This document shows, piece after piece, positions 1 to 12,539 of a stretch of DNA of 64,000 nucleotides (positions are counted from its first letter, which is position 1; each line of letters opens with the position of its first letter). Where the stretch lies: NCBI RefSeq assembly GCF_010015445.1, contig NC_053134.1, forward strand, positions 5,750,636-5,814,635. The letters are read 5' to 3'. Origin of the DNA: Perca fluviatilis. Its lineage: Eukaryota; Chordata; Actinopteri; Perciformes; Percidae. A program made the translations under genes and the position numbers. The notes beneath the pieces were generated by a model that did no database searches, had not been told where the DNA came from, and saw nothing but the letters and a program-made list of their open reading frames with translations.

Positions 1-126
1 CTTCAGTCCATTCTCCCCATGCAATGAATTATGAGCCAGGGTAAATGGAACATCAAACACACATTGTTCGCACTCAAAGTTACACACACACACACGCACG
101 CGCGCCACGCCTGCGCATACCTACGC

Positions 127-128
<2 letters not shown>

Positions 129-214
<86 letters not shown>
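129..214. repeat. (CA)n microsatellite, about 43 units
   Basis: An uninterrupted CA run, preceded by a shorter imperfect CA/CG stretch from about position 84. The apparent reading frames here (Thr-His or Cys-Val repeats) are translation of the dinucleotide and not genes. Confidence 0.99.
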
Positions 215-216
<2 letters not shown>

Positions 217-1990
217 CATATTTTTGGATCTACATACATATGTACAAGCAAAACGTTTCCACTCCACGGACCTCATTACTTATTAACTCGCTGCAGCTTT
301 AATGTTACAGTTCCAAAGACCCCTTATAAAACTTTATCAGAGTAAATGTTATTATTATGACGACACTAAAGACAGTCGAGCAACCAAGAGCTCCTCTTAT
401 TTACTTGCCATAAAGTCGAAGATGATGAAATCTAGAGCGACATGATCTAACATTTAAGACAGGTTGGAAGTTTAAATTTGTAAGTTTGGGATTTTAGGAA
501 GTGCAATACTTGCTTGTTACGGTTTTTGTCTAAATATGATCTAACCTGAAACATTTTAAGAAGTAATTTACTCTCATGTTCAGTGAAAAAGTTGTCTTTT
601 TGTCTGACCATTAGGTTGAAATAACATAATAAAAAAAAAGCTAAATTACTGCAGGAACTTTATTATTGACTACTGTAAGTCTGAACAGTATTAGCCTTTC
701 AACATTTTCCACTTAGCTGCCCGACTACAATGCTACTTAAAATAAAAAAAATAAAAAAGAAAGAGCCAATTATGATTTTGTTGAAAGCTTTCAGATGCGA
801 TTTCAACAGTATCAACTGCCCCTTGTCGGTCTGCACCAAGTCGAGCCGACAAGATTTGGGTCAGAATTGATCACTGGGATGGAAACAGATGGGAAAACAG
901 CGTCCAGGTGGAAACAAGCCAGACGTATGCTTCACGACAGACAGCTTCTTGGCGCCCCGCGTACGAACCCGAGCGCAAACTCCTGCAGGCGTCTCGCTGC
1001 CGCCACCGCGGGCCTGGCGGAGACGTAAAGCGAAGCTGAAATGTGAGGGACTCCTCGAGCGACCGTGCCAGAGCCGTCGCAAAGACGGAGCAGGTGGCAG
1101 GACCCGGCAAGTAACAGGGGCATATTTGGACACACACACACAGACACACACATACAAACACTCTGCATTAGTACCACATGAAGGGAGACGCTACGAGCCA
1201 GCTGTCACGACACTTTAAACACCATCGATGACAAGAGCATTCCCACGCTGGGAGCTTTTAAAGTGATGTCCCCCCTCTGTCTCTCTTTTTCTTTTCAACA
1301 CACACAATATTGGAATATTGGAAATGACATGGATGCTTCTATTATGGTGTAATACACGAGATACCGCGTTAAACCCTTGCGGCATTGGTGTTAATCCATT
1401 ATCAATGACACAAAAAAAGGGAAGGAAAATCAGAGAATGACTTGCACATGCACCGCATTAACCGGGTTAATGTTAAATGTGCATCTGAATTTTCCTGTTG
1501 AGCTGTGGAAACCAAATTATTAAGGCACAGAGCATCTATTCTTTTTGGTATTGGTTTCCAATTTAGTCAGATTTTGGGTAACATCTCCAAATTGCTGTTT
1601 TTTTGTCTGAATAGCAGATCAAAGCTGAAAGATAGTCTGTTTACATTTATATAACAGAGAAAGGCTGCTTATTGTCTGATCGATAATATTCGGTCTATTC
1701 TAAAAGGCCCTGAGGGTCTCTCTTTCCCCTCCAAAATGGTTTGCTCCTTCATCCTCCTCCTCTCTGCAGCCCATTTGTGTCATTCTAACACTTCTGTCCT
1801 TCTCACCTGCCTCTCACATATACACAACCTGCTTCACATTCTGTACCCACAATCCCCAACCAATCAACACATCCAAACGCACACATCTTTAAAAGCCGAT
1901 AAATACATTCACACACTTGACTTTCACACCCTACCAAGACTTCCCACTTCTTTCTTCATCCTTATCTTATCTCCATCGCAGGTGTGTGTG
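215..1990. other. Gene-free single-copy stretch
   Basis: No gene is supported. The DNA is AT-rich to about 780, then more balanced with several CpGs at about 940-1110, and carries short CA runs at about 1132-1153. Open frames in this part lack any recognisable domain, and the 98-109 residue frames run into the CA run. Confidence 0.6.
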
Positions 1991-1993
1991 CTA

Positions 1994-1995
<2 letters not shown>

Positions 1996-2030
<35 letters not shown>

Positions 2031-2042
2031 GTGTGTGTGTGA
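1996..2042. repeat. (TG)n microsatellite with one interruption
   Basis: A TG run interrupted once near 2030. It is preceded by a short TG stretch at 1981-1990. Confidence 0.97.
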
Positions 2043-2732
2043 GATTGTGAGACAGCCAGTGTCGCTCTGGCAAACTGTGCCATGTTCTTAAGATGATGTC
2101 AGATGTGGGCTGCTGGCCCACCTCCCGATGGATCTAAACTCTCCCATTGGAGGATGAGTCTCGTGGATTGCTGTGCCAAAGCGCTGAAGGGGCGATGAGG
2201 ATTGGATGAAACGGAGACCTGAGCGACACCAGCGAGCTGCCATTTCATTAATCATCCTCTGACTGATGCTGCATTCATGGTGTATCGGCAAAGACACTAC
2301 GCGGAGTGACTCAACGGTTTATAAAAGCACTGACTAAGACGTGGTTGTGTATGTGAAACCACCATCAAATCACTATTTAAACCCCATTGTATGAATTCAA
2401 GCTGATTACAGGCTTCCATTCACCGCCAGCGAGGGGACAACAAACTTTCTACTTCAGCCGCTTGCCTATTGGTTACACATGCTAATGCAGCATTGGCATT
2501 TCATTATGAAAAATAAACATCAGGATTGTTGATTTCAGTGTGGAAACTATACAAAATCAATGCTATAATAAAAGATTATTTCAGTCTATTCAATCAGCAA
2601 TTCAAATGGAACTGCTCTACAGTTTGATGCAGGAATCGCTGGGAAATGGCCGTTTCACTGCAATACGCAGCAGTAAAACTGAACATGTGTGCTATAAAAA
2701 GGGTCTCAAACAAGTGCCGCAACAGGCTTCAT

Positions 2733-2762
2733 TTATGTGTGTGGGTGTGTGTGTGTGTGTGT
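2733..2762. repeat. Short (TG)n microsatellite
   Basis: Imperfect TG run with one GGG interruption, followed by alternating ATGC words at about 2788-2812. Confidence 0.9.
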
Positions 2763-2952
2763 AAGCAAGTGCATGAGTGTTAGCAGGGATGCATGCGTTC
2801 ATGCATGCATGTGTGACATATTGAGGACATTTAAATGCAGTGAGAGTAACGACCTAGAGAGCTACAGGGTGAACAAAAGGGAGAAGTGGTAGTAGAGTGT
2901 TAGGCCTCATTTACCTTGTGATATTTAAAGGGTATGCAGGCTGGTCACAGCG

Positions 2953-2982
2953 CACGCACACACACACACACACACACACACA
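2953..2982. repeat. (CA)n microsatellite
   Basis: About 14 CA units, followed directly by a short TG-rich stretch, so the two halves can pair in a weak inverted arrangement. Confidence 0.95.
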
Positions 2983-3209
2983 GTATGTGTGTCTACATGT
3001 GTATGTTGCTTTGTGACCACTGCAAATCATACAACAACTTCAACTCAGTGAAGGAGAGACTCCTGAATCATCCATCATGCCTGTGGGGAGAGAAGAGAAT
3101 ACCTTGCCTCTTTCTGTCTCTCCCTCCTCCTCCACTTTAATAATAACCCCCCCCCCCCACTGACACAACCCCCCCTCGCCTCCCTTTTCTCTCCCCCCCC
3201 CCCCATTTA

Positions 3210-3350
3210 ATAACAGCGCAACAGATCAGCTCCATTAGCCCAGACCTCCTCACACATGCAAATGAGGCCGGCGTTATGGAGGCACACGTCACGCATTACT
3301 GATGGCGCACTCCCCGACCTGTCACTGCTCACAACACAATCGTTTTGGAA
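3210..3350. promoter_or_regulatory. Candidate conserved non-coding element with an octamer site
   Basis: A low-repeat, CpG-containing block flanked by C-rich and A/T-rich simple sequence. It contains ATGCAAAT, the POU octamer word, at 3256-3263. Its base composition and freedom from repeats resemble vertebrate CNEs. Conservation cannot be tested from one sequence, so this is a tentative call. Confidence 0.25.
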
Positions 3351-3473
3351 GATTGTGCTGAGATGTAAATGTTCTTATTTATCTGTTATTTTTTAATTTT
3401 ATTAAAATTGTATTAAATATGTTCAAAATAAACAAAAAAAACAAACTTCACGAGTGTATGCTAGAGAGTGAAA

Positions 3474-3474
3474 G

Positions 3475-3515
<41 letters not shown>

Positions 3516-3550
3516 AGAGAGAGTGAGAGTGTGTGTGTGTGTGTGTGTGT
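3474..3550. repeat. Compound poly-A / (GA)n / (GT)n repeat
   Basis: About 38 A residues are followed by a short GA run and then a GT run. This explains the Lys-rich and Phe-rich frames at this place. Confidence 0.97.
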
Positions 3551-3749
3551 TACAACAGTGGCTAAATTGAGATGCATTAAGGTTTTGATTGGGGCGACGG
3601 ATACGATGCAAGTGTGTGTGGCGCCGAGAACAAGGCCATTACCGGGTGGCCGGATGATGACATCGTGCAAAGCGAACATGGAAGGAGGACGAAAGGTTGG
3701 AGGAGACGGGATAGGGAGGAAAATTAGATGTGAGAAGTAGGGCCGCATA

Positions 3750-4210
3750 ACGAATAATCAGAATAAAAAGATTGTGATTTTTTCCAAATGTAGTCTGCAG
3801 TCAAACCTAATGGAACTGCACATTTTTACAACCTAGTGAGTTTCAGGATAAGTCACATAACGTTCACCTTTTGTGTTTATGTATGTCTCAAAAGTTGTTA
3901 AAAGTCATTTTACAATAGACCAATAGTCTGCATTTAGTTTTTGTTATGATGCGGTGAATACAGGTAACGTAGGAATTGTTGATTTATTGAAGAAATATAG
4001 GCTTACTGCAGCACAGCAACTATGATGGTCTGGCAGGGAATGAATGGAGGTGGGCTGGTATATATGAGAGGCTGATGAGGGAATGAGGTGCAGGTGAGCA
4101 GGTGGGCGGGGAAGGTGAACAGGTGTGTAGATTGCGTGGGGCAATCAGGTGATGGTGGAAGGAGGGAAAGTCTGGGGGCACCTGGTGGACGGATGGAAAA
4201 AGGGTAATGA
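3750..4210. other. No gene seen; unique AT-rich then purine-rich DNA
   Basis: Nothing recognisable. At 4025-4240 the plus strand is G/A-rich with short repeats of GGTG words, which generates proline/serine-rich frames on the minus strand without domain character. Confidence 0.5.
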
Positions 4211-4555
4211 AGGTAATGTGACTGGAGAGGAGAGACAGACAGTGACAAGTTGACTCATATTTAGAAACGTAAATCAGCCTGGGCCTCCATTTTGATAGAA
4301 TTTATTGTCACATCAAATTGGAGTGCTGTCCTAGTAGCTTTATTCATGATTATTCATTTTTAGGATCCACAACCCAGCCTTCAACCTTCAATCTACATGA
4401 GTTGAGCGTGTCCAATAGTATTTTTTAAGAGACCTCCTATCCAATCAGAAAGCGATGAAATTGCACTATAAGATAATGTGACTGGAAAGGAGGGACAGAG
4501 AGACGGACAGTGACAAGTCGACTCATATTTAGAAATATAAATCAGCCTGGGCCTC
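4211..4555 (+). repeat. Direct duplication: two copies of an about 80-bp segment
   Basis: The segments at 4211-4287 and 4471-4555 are near-identical. Both start with GTAATGTGACTGGA-like sequence or a close variant, and both end in AAATCAGCCTGGGCCTC. The second has a small insertion. The spacing is about 260 bp, suggesting a local tandem duplication whose middle has diverged, or two copies of a short repeat. The function is unknown. Confidence 0.85.
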
Positions 4556-4587
4556 AACATGCTGCCTATTTCATGACATTTATGATC

Positions 4588-4930
4588 TTAAAGCTTTAGT
4601 GCGTAACTTTTTACATTACATTCAAGCCGTTGCCAAATGAGTTGCTACAAAGCTAATTAAGACTATCAGCTCCACACAACTCTCTTAATGTATTACTCAG
4701 ACTTTCGAGCGCAGAAATTCGAGCGCAGAAATTAGAGTGAAGATAATGACCTCTTCTGAAGAGTCCATCATGTTTTGTTAATCCTCCGTGTCCTCCTTGG
4801 CTACTAGCAACCGCGTGGGGGAGGGGTGGGGGCTGCGCGCGATCACGGAAGGCTTGTATCGTATCACTGTGGGCTACTTAGCAATCCTCGTGGGGAGTTT
4901 GGGGCGCATTACGGAAGGCTTGTAATACGA
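4588..4930 (+). mobile_element. Degraded MITE, TTAA-flanked 'TTAAAGCTTTAGTGCG' family
   Basis: The left end TTAAAGCTTTAGTGCGTAAC is the same as in the intact copy at 11123-11444, and the interior (CTCCACACAACTCTCT, GACCTCTTCTG, TCCTCCTTGGCTACTAGCAA) matches it in the same order. The right terminal inverted repeat is not recognisable. Part of the interior near 4845 is repeated again near 4912 (ACGGAAGGCTTGTA). The element is non-autonomous and has no coding capacity. Confidence 0.8.
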
Positions 4931-5149
4931 AAACGCAACCTTATTAAGACACCTAACAAATTTAGAAAGCCATGACAGTGCACTATAAACCAGTAAAAGT
5001 ATTGAATTCAAATTGCATTGTCATTCAACTGACTAGAGGTTTGATTGGTTGCATCATTGTATGGGGGCGTAGTGTACAAGTGGATGGATGGATGGTTGAG
5101 GGATTCAAGTCAGGATCAGGTGAAAACAAACGCTCAAAATGTCTGAAAG

Positions 5150-5479
5150 GTAAAGGTACTTTATTTGTCACATACACGTACATGTAGCGAAATTCATTCT
5201 CTGCATTTAACCCATCCCTCAAGGGAGCAGTGGGCAGCCAATCACAGCGCCCGGGGACCAACTCCAGATTTGAGCCAGTGCCTTGATCAAGGGCACTGAC
5301 TGGAGAACCTAGTACATGTTTTTGATGGTGGGGGAAACCGGAGCACCCGAAGGAAACCCACGCAAACATGGGGAGAACATGCAAACTCCACACAGAAAGG
5401 CCCCGTAACGACCTGGATTCGAACCAAGAACCTTCTTGCTGTGAGGCCACAGTGCTAACCATTGGGCCACCATGCTGCC
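5150..5479 (-). mobile_element. tRNA-derived SINE, near full length
   Basis: Read on the minus strand, the element starts at 5479 with GGCAGCATGGTGGCCCAATG, which covers an A-box-like region at about 5459-5470. A canonical B box GGTTCGAATCC lies at 5425-5415, so an RNA polymerase III internal promoter is present. The non-tRNA body contains the segment GTGGAGTTTGCATGTTCTCC, which is typical of teleost SINE/LINE-related repeats. The 3' end is an AAAG-rich tail around 5150-5165. The 145-residue frame overlapping it is a by-product of the repeat. Confidence 0.85.
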
Positions 5480-7273
5480 TAAAGTAAAGATATGTGAGTG
5501 TTACAGATGAGACTAATAGGGAGCCTCAAACCTGTCACGCTACCTTGTTAGCCTTGACGGATGTGCAACATAATTGAGCTGAAATGATGGTTTGTCATAA
5601 TTGGAAATAATTAAGGCTCTGTTGTTGCGACATTGTTCAATCTGAAGCTTTCATTAGCAGGTTCGATACCAGGCCCCTTGCTTTTGTCCACTTGTGAAAT
5701 GGAAATCAGTCATGTCCTTATACGCCCTCTTGTTGCTGCTCTTTCAAAACCACAGATTTGATGAATAAACTTCACTTCCCTAAACAATCATTCCTGGGAG
5801 CCAGTCTGTGGTTACTTAGCGCCAAGTCCCCCCGGTGACAAGGTGCCTCATAAAAGGCCACCATATTAGATCTATCGCTGTCCATGTGAATGTTGTACCG
5901 ATAGAAGAAGCCGGGGAATAAATCAATATCATGAATGTCAGTTCATCAGATGGAGGGGTAGCTCAGACGGCGGAATCTCAACCACTAATCTCTTTAATAG
6001 TCTGATATTACATTTTAATCCCAGTCTGATTCCTTCACTCTTTTCGTTCAGGCTGTCTGCCGAATGCCTGTCAAGGAGTGAGGGGAGGAGGACAGTAAAT
6101 AAGGAAGGACGGGTATCCAAAGAGAGGGAGAGAGCACGAGCCAGACAGAAAAAGGAGAAAGGTGGAAGAGAAGTGGTAGTAGTAGAAGAAGAGAAATGGT
6201 ACGTTTATGGAGCGTTGTGGCCCGCTGCCATTTCAAGTCTGAATTTACAGTGCAGGGTTGATGGACTGTGAGAGACGGAGAGGCAATAAAGTGATGCTGA
6301 TGAGAACTGAGGACAAATTGATATGATCATAACATGTCACATTAAAGACAGGCCTGCCATCCATCAACATGATAAAAGGCCTCCTTCATTCTAACACTAA
6401 CACCACTGCCATTGATCTCAATGCTTCACTTAGCCAACCGCTAACCATTTATGATAACTATCATTATCCAGTTATGGGCGATGGTGACAATCTATCAGTG
6501 CTATCGTAAAGTCCACAACAGAAAGATAACCCTTACTAATTCATTGCACTGACTAGCCCTTTCGGTATCTTGTAGGGGAATTAGGTAGGAAAAGAGAATT
6601 ATTTCCTATAGTTTTTTCCATTATGTCATACAATAATGGAATGGTGATGAAATGACAAAGTGGGAGGAGAGGATGTGTAAAGACCCACGGTTGTTAAGAA
6701 TGATTTGAAGAGAAAATGTTAACTTGAGGAGGAAAGCACTCGCACAAGTTTTTTTTTCCTGTGCTAATGCGCTCAGAGAGAGACAGAGAGAGAAAGCAGA
6801 GGAAAAGCAGCATTGATGATAACACCAAACATGCTTTTAAATCACCCTTGAGCAAATCAGTAAATCAATATCAATTAGGCTGTGAAAGAGCCCAAATGGA
6901 CAACTGGCTTTGTTTTAACTAATGAAGTCTGTGGAGAATCCAATCAGTCCTGCCCCTCACTCTTTACTGCCACCCCCACTTCTCATTACCACCATGACAG
7001 TTTGGGAAAATGCACACAGACAGATACAGAAATTTCAGAGGCACTTGTTTTTGTAGATTTCAAACAATAATTTGTGTCTGCATTAGTGATTTCTTAAAAT
7101 TTTTATGTTGGCCAGCAACTACCATTGACTTTTAATTTGATGGATATTACAGAGTTTGATTGAATATTGATCTACTCAGATAGGTTTCAACACAACAAGG
7201 CATCAATGTGTATTTCACTTTCTTGTGTAAAACATTTCCAAACACAAATGATGGTTATTAACAGGGTGCGATA
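5480..7273. other. Gene-free stretch
   Basis: No gene is supported. It holds a GA-rich stretch at 6120-6200, a shorter GA run at 6773-6795, and otherwise ordinary AT-rich DNA. The 60-62 residue frames have no domain signature. Confidence 0.55.
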
Positions 7274-7971
7274 TAGGGCTGTGTATTGGCAAGAATCTGG
7301 CGATACGATACGTATCGCAATACATGGGTCACGATTCAATATATTGCAATATATTTCGATACTGTGCGTAAGACGATATATTGGGATTTTCTTTTAAGTA
7401 TAGTTTTAGAAAAACTAATATTAAAAAAAGACATGATGTGCATAAAAGTCAAAGAAGTTTACATTAGGTAAACAATTCAGTACACAGAAAATCAAACTGG
7501 CAGTTTGGGATTGTTTCCCAGGTTCTTAGTGAGCAAATTTTTATATGCTAAAGTAGGCCACAGTTCAGCCATAGCTACATTGTTAGCTTCTAGCAAAAAG
7601 TCAGGCATTGCTAGGCACTGTTAGGTAAGGACACTAGTGGGGCGTCTCAGCATAGCCATCTAGCGGTAGGGGTTTAAACACAACATGAACCTGAACCACT
7701 GTCTTACATGAACATTTTTGCATGTAAACTAAAAGAAATTAAAACGTCATACCGACATGTGATGTGCATTCTTCTTAGAAAACTATTAGTTTTTAGAAAT
7801 GTCTCCTGATATATTGTCTCTAGAAGCGTATTATTCAACTTTTGTTTTTGTTAAAGAAGGAAAAGAAAATCACAATACTATCAAATCGCAATACTTAATA
7901 CTTAATACTAGAATCGAATAAATAAAAATCGCGATGCAAATTAGGGACAAAAACATATCGTCCCAGCCCTA
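7274..7971 (+). mobile_element. hAT-like MITE with TAGGGCTG / CAGCCCTA ends
   Basis: It begins TAGGGCTGTGTATTGGC and ends CCAGCCCTA, giving short imperfect terminal inverted repeats. Next to each end are CGATA-rich and ATCG-rich words typical of a widespread teleost hAT-type MITE. The about 700-bp length and lack of coding capacity indicate a non-autonomous copy. No clear 8-bp target duplication is visible. The class is inferred from end sequence only. Confidence 0.7.
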
Positions 7972-8213
7972 ATTGATTATAAAAGGAATCAGTAGTTAGT
8001 AGAATCAGTCCAGTTTATTATAAATTGGTTCTTAGCTATGGACATCATTTGTATTGGTTAATAGCTTAGATCTTATGGAACATGGCAACATCGCTAGAGT
8101 CAAAGAATTCCAAATGAGGCAAGAAACGCGTGTAACCAACAGAACAGAAATTGTGGAAAAGTTTGAGAGTATATGTCATTGCTACAATGACTTGGATATA
8201 ATCTTCACTGAGC

Positions 8214-8244
<31 letters not shown>
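8214..8244. repeat. (CA)n microsatellite
   Basis: About 15 CA units. It lies inside a 187-residue open frame (8054-8617) that is judged spurious. Confidence 0.95.
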
Positions 8245-8248
<4 letters not shown>

Positions 8249-8403
8249 CACATTCCCAAACTCACACACGCACACACATCATCCCTGGCAGGCAGCATGC
8301 AGCGAGGCTGCTCAGGGTTGCCATATCATTTTAAACATCCATCAGCTCAGCAGAGATATCATATTAGCTCCTCATCTGCATACGGTGCAGACAGAATGAC
8401 AAA

Positions 8404-8405
8404 CG

Positions 8406-8436
<31 letters not shown>

Positions 8437-8445
8437 GAGAGAGAA
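8404..8445. repeat. (GA)n microsatellite
   Basis: GA run with one GG interruption, followed by pyrimidine-rich DNA to about 8550. Confidence 0.95.
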
Positions 8446-8639
8446 AATGCTCTCTCCTCCTCTCCTTCATTGCATCTCTTACATGGCTGCCTTTCACCCC
8501 TCCGCTCCCCTCTTGGCTCCTTCTATCTCCTTATCCCTCCCTTCTAACCTCTTAAATTGGATCAACGCTGCCGGCGGCGCGTGTGCGAATATGTGTGCGC
8601 GCATTGTTGCGGTGTAATCACATCTTTTAAATGGAAAAA

Positions 8640-10500
8640 GGGGATGAATCTCGGGAGGAACGATGACCACTGGGCCCATATCTGACTCTCCAGTCCCCCC
8701 CCCCCATTGGCCCTCTTTGTATCTCCGCATACTCCATTACACTTGCTTTCACTGAGCAATCTAAGACTCTGAACAACTTTTCTTCCTTACACCTTTGACG
8801 CTTTCTACCTTCTAACTTTCTGCCCACAGCTCTTCAAACTTTTGAAACATTGTGTCGCTGTAGTTTTATACTTTCAGCCATTTTAGTTTTGGGACAGTGT
8901 TGGCTGTTCTATTTGTCGATGCTAGACCGTAGATTATTAAGATTTTGACCCTCGCTTAGTAGTAGACCACAGAACTGGCTGTGTTTACATATGTATATTA
9001 GTAGCATTTTATAACTGTGTAAAATGATACTATCCCCGATTACCCTGTTTATATTGCAAGCCATGGCCACTAAATCAGATATTCGAAAGAAGGATTTTCC
9101 AATAACTTTGACTTTCCACAAATATGTGCAAGCAGCCATGAATTAGTGATGTTAAAACAGGAGTTTTCCATTAGCTGTCAACACCTGTTGTGATGTCACT
9201 GAATGGGGCGTGGCTAGGAGTGCGCCAGTGCAGCCGTCATTTTCTGCCCATGAAACGCAGCCTTTAAGCTCCTGGAAAACAGCAAATATTGTGGACAAGT
9301 GGGAGTGAACATAAAATCTAACCAAAAAAATAACCACACCTTTGTCTCTTATCGAATAAGGCATTCTTCCCCTTCTTAAGTTATGTGCCAATGGTTTGCA
9401 CTTTAGAATGGTTGCTCACTCACTGTGTTACCAAAATCCGGTTTAAATTAAGGAAGCAAAATGGTAAAAATGATCCCTGTGTCTTTACTGCTTTACTACA
9501 CAAAATTGATTTTAATGCACCTTCACTAGCCCTCCAAAGACTAACCATGACCCAAATCGCTGCACGTGGTGGGTAGTTTTCCCAAAATGCCGCTTTTCAC
9601 GTGCTGGTAGCCAATGCTAGACTTTGTTGGATGTAGCGAGGGCTCCCTGGGAAGCATTACTGATACTGAGTAAATTACCCTGATGAAATTAAGTAAATTG
9701 AAAAAGAAACTGAGTTTCATAATGATGTTTAGTCTATGCTTAAACAGAACATGGGTCCTTTAGCAATATACAGAAACCCGTGAGAACACTTGAAGTAAAA
9801 GATATAGGATGAGGTTTTACAACATTCTATTTGACGCAACTTTATTTATATTCATTTTTTTGTGTAGTGGAACTGGCCTTAACTTCAACTTTGATTTTTT
9901 TAATCTGTTTTAGTTTAATGTACACTTCTTAACATCTTCACTAACCTCGTCGTAACACAAAGTACAGAGCTCTGAAAATCCACTTTGACCCGCCCCGCCT
10001 GAACCCTAAATTCTCTCTCTTCCCCTTCTGTTTCTGTTTCTCTCACTCGCCCCTCCCTGCCTTCCCCAAATGGTGAGTGAAGAGTAAGGAAGGGCGAGAG
10101 GGAGGGTGTCACGCACAGACAACAACACTTGAGAGTGAAAAGGCGATATCACAGAAAACTAGAACAATACTCAGGAATACACTGGTACACAACACGCGAC
10201 ACAACAGGGGGAGAGAGAGAGAGAGAGGGATGAATGCAGTAGTATCCTCAGATCTGAAGGCAAATCCCCCTTGGTGGTAGTTCTGCTCGAGCGGCTGGCA
10301 CTGACACATGAATATTTCATACTGTTGATGTTTAAATCCCATCATTTGTGATGTGGCGTGTGAGCGTGCGTGGAGATTCATTGAAATGAGGAAGAAAATG
10401 TATGTGTGTACGTGTGTGTGTGGGGGTGTGTGAGAGAGAAAGAGTGTGTGTTGATCTATAATGCATAGTTTCAGTAAGTTCACTTGTGATACGGTCTATT
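8640..10500. other. Gene-free stretch with possible old repeat remnants
   Basis: No gene is supported. Segments at about 9150-9260 (GTTGTGATGTCACTGAATGG and following) and 9540-9620 look like remnants of dispersed elements, but no partner copy or terminal repeat was found in the window. Short GA runs occur at 10209-10228. The 124-residue minus frame at 10109-10483 reads through CA- and TC-rich DNA. Confidence 0.45.
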
Positions 10501-11122
10501 GCATCTGTATTTCAGTATTGTGAAAGAAGTGGACGTGCCCGTGAGTGTTTGGCTTGCATGTTGCGCCTTGAAGCGCAGATTGCCCCGTGTTAGCTCATCC
10601 ATATGCAGCGCAGGCCGTGACGCAGAAAACCACAGCGAGTGACATGCATATACACATGAATATATGTCCGTACATTGACATGCCGAAGAACGCTTACAGC
10701 CCGAGGATCTCCACTCGGGTCAAGTCAGACGCTACGAAGCCAATTAGTCAACCAGTTTCAGAAACTAGTTCACGGTCTAGTTTCTAGAGCACAAAACTAG
10801 AACATAAAGGCCTCGTTTCCAGCGGGCGGGAGGGGGGCCTGACACACCAAGACGTCGTGGGGCCACAGTTGAGCATCAGGGGGCCGAACATCGGCCACAG
10901 TTTCTCCGGTGTGTCCGGCACATTTGGCTCCAGCTGGCCCTTATCAGCGGCTGTCAAGTTAGAGAGCCGTTTGATTGCTTGTTCAGCCTCGGCCAATAGG
11001 TGACTTTTCTTTTTCAGTCATGGTTTGGCTAAAAGATGTCAAGAGGTGTATGTTAAAACCGGGCTCAATTGGTCGAAAAGTTAGATGTTTACTAGGTTTC
11101 ATAGCATTTTAATGACTGTATT

Positions 11123-11444
11123 TTAAAGCTTTAGTGCGTAACTTTTTGATATTAACGAACGTCCATTACATTCAAGCAATTGCCAAATGAGTTCAGCTCC
11201 ACACAACTCTCTCTGTATTTCTCAGTATGGTTATGTTCACAAGATTGTGGCGTCCGGTGACTTTCCCGCGCAGAAACTCGAGTGAAGATAATGACCTCTT
11301 CTGTAGAGTCCATCATGCTTTTTTAATCGTCCGTGTCCTCCTTGGCTACTAGCAACTGCGTTGTGGAGGGCGTGCGCGTCAGTTTTGTTGTCATTACTTA
11401 GAATTCCTCATGGGGGCGGCAGAAACTACGCACTGTAGCTTTAA
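11123..11444 (+). mobile_element. Intact MITE, TTAA-flanked, about 320 bp
   Basis: The left end TTAAAGCTTTAGTGCGTA and right end TACGCACTGTAGCTTTAA are inverted repeats of each other with TTAA at both borders. TTAA target duplications are typical of piggyBac- and Kolobok-type elements, and the superfamily is not resolved here. A degraded relative lies at 4588-4930. There is no coding capacity. Confidence 0.85.
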
Positions 11445-11486
11445 CAAGCATGTGCTTTATATTGAAACACAGCTACTGAAATGCAG

Positions 11487-11904
11487 TTAAAGTGTTAGTT
11501 TTGAACCACCATAGTCACACAATAACACAAACTAACTAACCGATCGAGGCAGTGGTAGACGAGCAACTCCTGTGTAAAATAATAAAAATAAAACTCAAAG
11601 GAGTCTGGTGGCTTTGAAGAGAGCAGAGATAACGTCTTCAGTTCCGCGTAGTAAAGGGCTGTCTGACAGTAAGGTGAAGCGGTGAAGATATTCTATAGCG
11701 TACACTTAAACTGATACCGATTTTTTTAGGTGTCTAAAATCCGTTTAGCTGCTGCCCCCCGTCCACAGCAGGACATTGCTTAGCTTCCGTGTCGGTACTC
11801 CTGCCTGCTTCTCCAAACCGACCACTATCTACTGTAGCTAACACACTGACTACGGAGAAGTACCTCATACAACCATACTTAAAAAATCTGAACTATCCCT
11901 TTAA
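11487..11904 (-). mobile_element. Degraded MITE, 'TTAAAGGGATAGTTCAGATT' type
   Basis: On the minus strand it starts TTTAAAGGGATAGTTCAGAT at 11904, an end known from very abundant teleost MITEs. The other end, TTAAAGTGTTAGTTTTGAAC at 11487, is a diverged inverted copy of it. TTAA occurs at both borders. It sits only about 40 bp from the previous MITE, suggesting an insertion-tolerant site. Confidence 0.7.
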
Positions 11905-12539
11905 AGCAAAGGTTATATGCAACCTTGACATCTAAAACCCTTTTTCTTTTTAACCAAATTTAGGGATGACTTGACTTAAAACGTTTAATAAGTCGCTATT
12001 TGCGTTTCAGGGCACAATGAGTATTCTGGGACTTCTTTTTTTGTCAAATTACAGATTCACAAAGGTCACTTTTGTGGTTTGCTTTGGAAACAGGTCTAAA
12101 AAAGCAGAATGTTTTGTAAAAGTTTGCACACTCCCAATGTATACAATAAAACAATGTCATAAAAAGCAGGCATTGATGATTGTAACTTTCAAAGTCTTAT
12201 AATAATAATTTCGCAGTAGTCACTTTACTTTTCACAAATATAGACTAGCATGAAATAAAATGGGTTATAATTTTTGGTCTTGTTTTGGTTGCATCACTTG
12301 TGATGTTTCTACCAATTAGTGAATCCATTAGGTTGTATTAGATTATGGTTTGATTAACAGATCAATTTATCTTTCCACTCTCATTGGGCTTCAGTCTACA
12401 ATACAGAGCTACTCAATGCCAACTAGACCATTTCTCTTCCTCAACGCTCAGGCTCATTACTCCATCTCTCTTCCTGACTAGGTCTCTCCCTGCCCCCCCC
12501 CCAGGCTCTGCTACTTTGTCTTTTGTTCCAGGTAAGCAA

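Noticed and set aside
3..345. Open frames of Cys-Val or Thr-His repeats (and similar at 13.0, 20.6, 25.7, 32.0-33.0 and 46.5 kb)
   Set aside because: They are translations of (CA/TG)n microsatellites, open in several frames on both strands at once.
5025..5462. 145-residue minus-strand frame
   Set aside because: It lies within the tRNA-derived SINE, and such frames are common in this repeat.
8054..8617. 187-residue open frame
   Set aside because: It crosses a CA run and a GA run, has no domain, and its composition follows the simple repeats.
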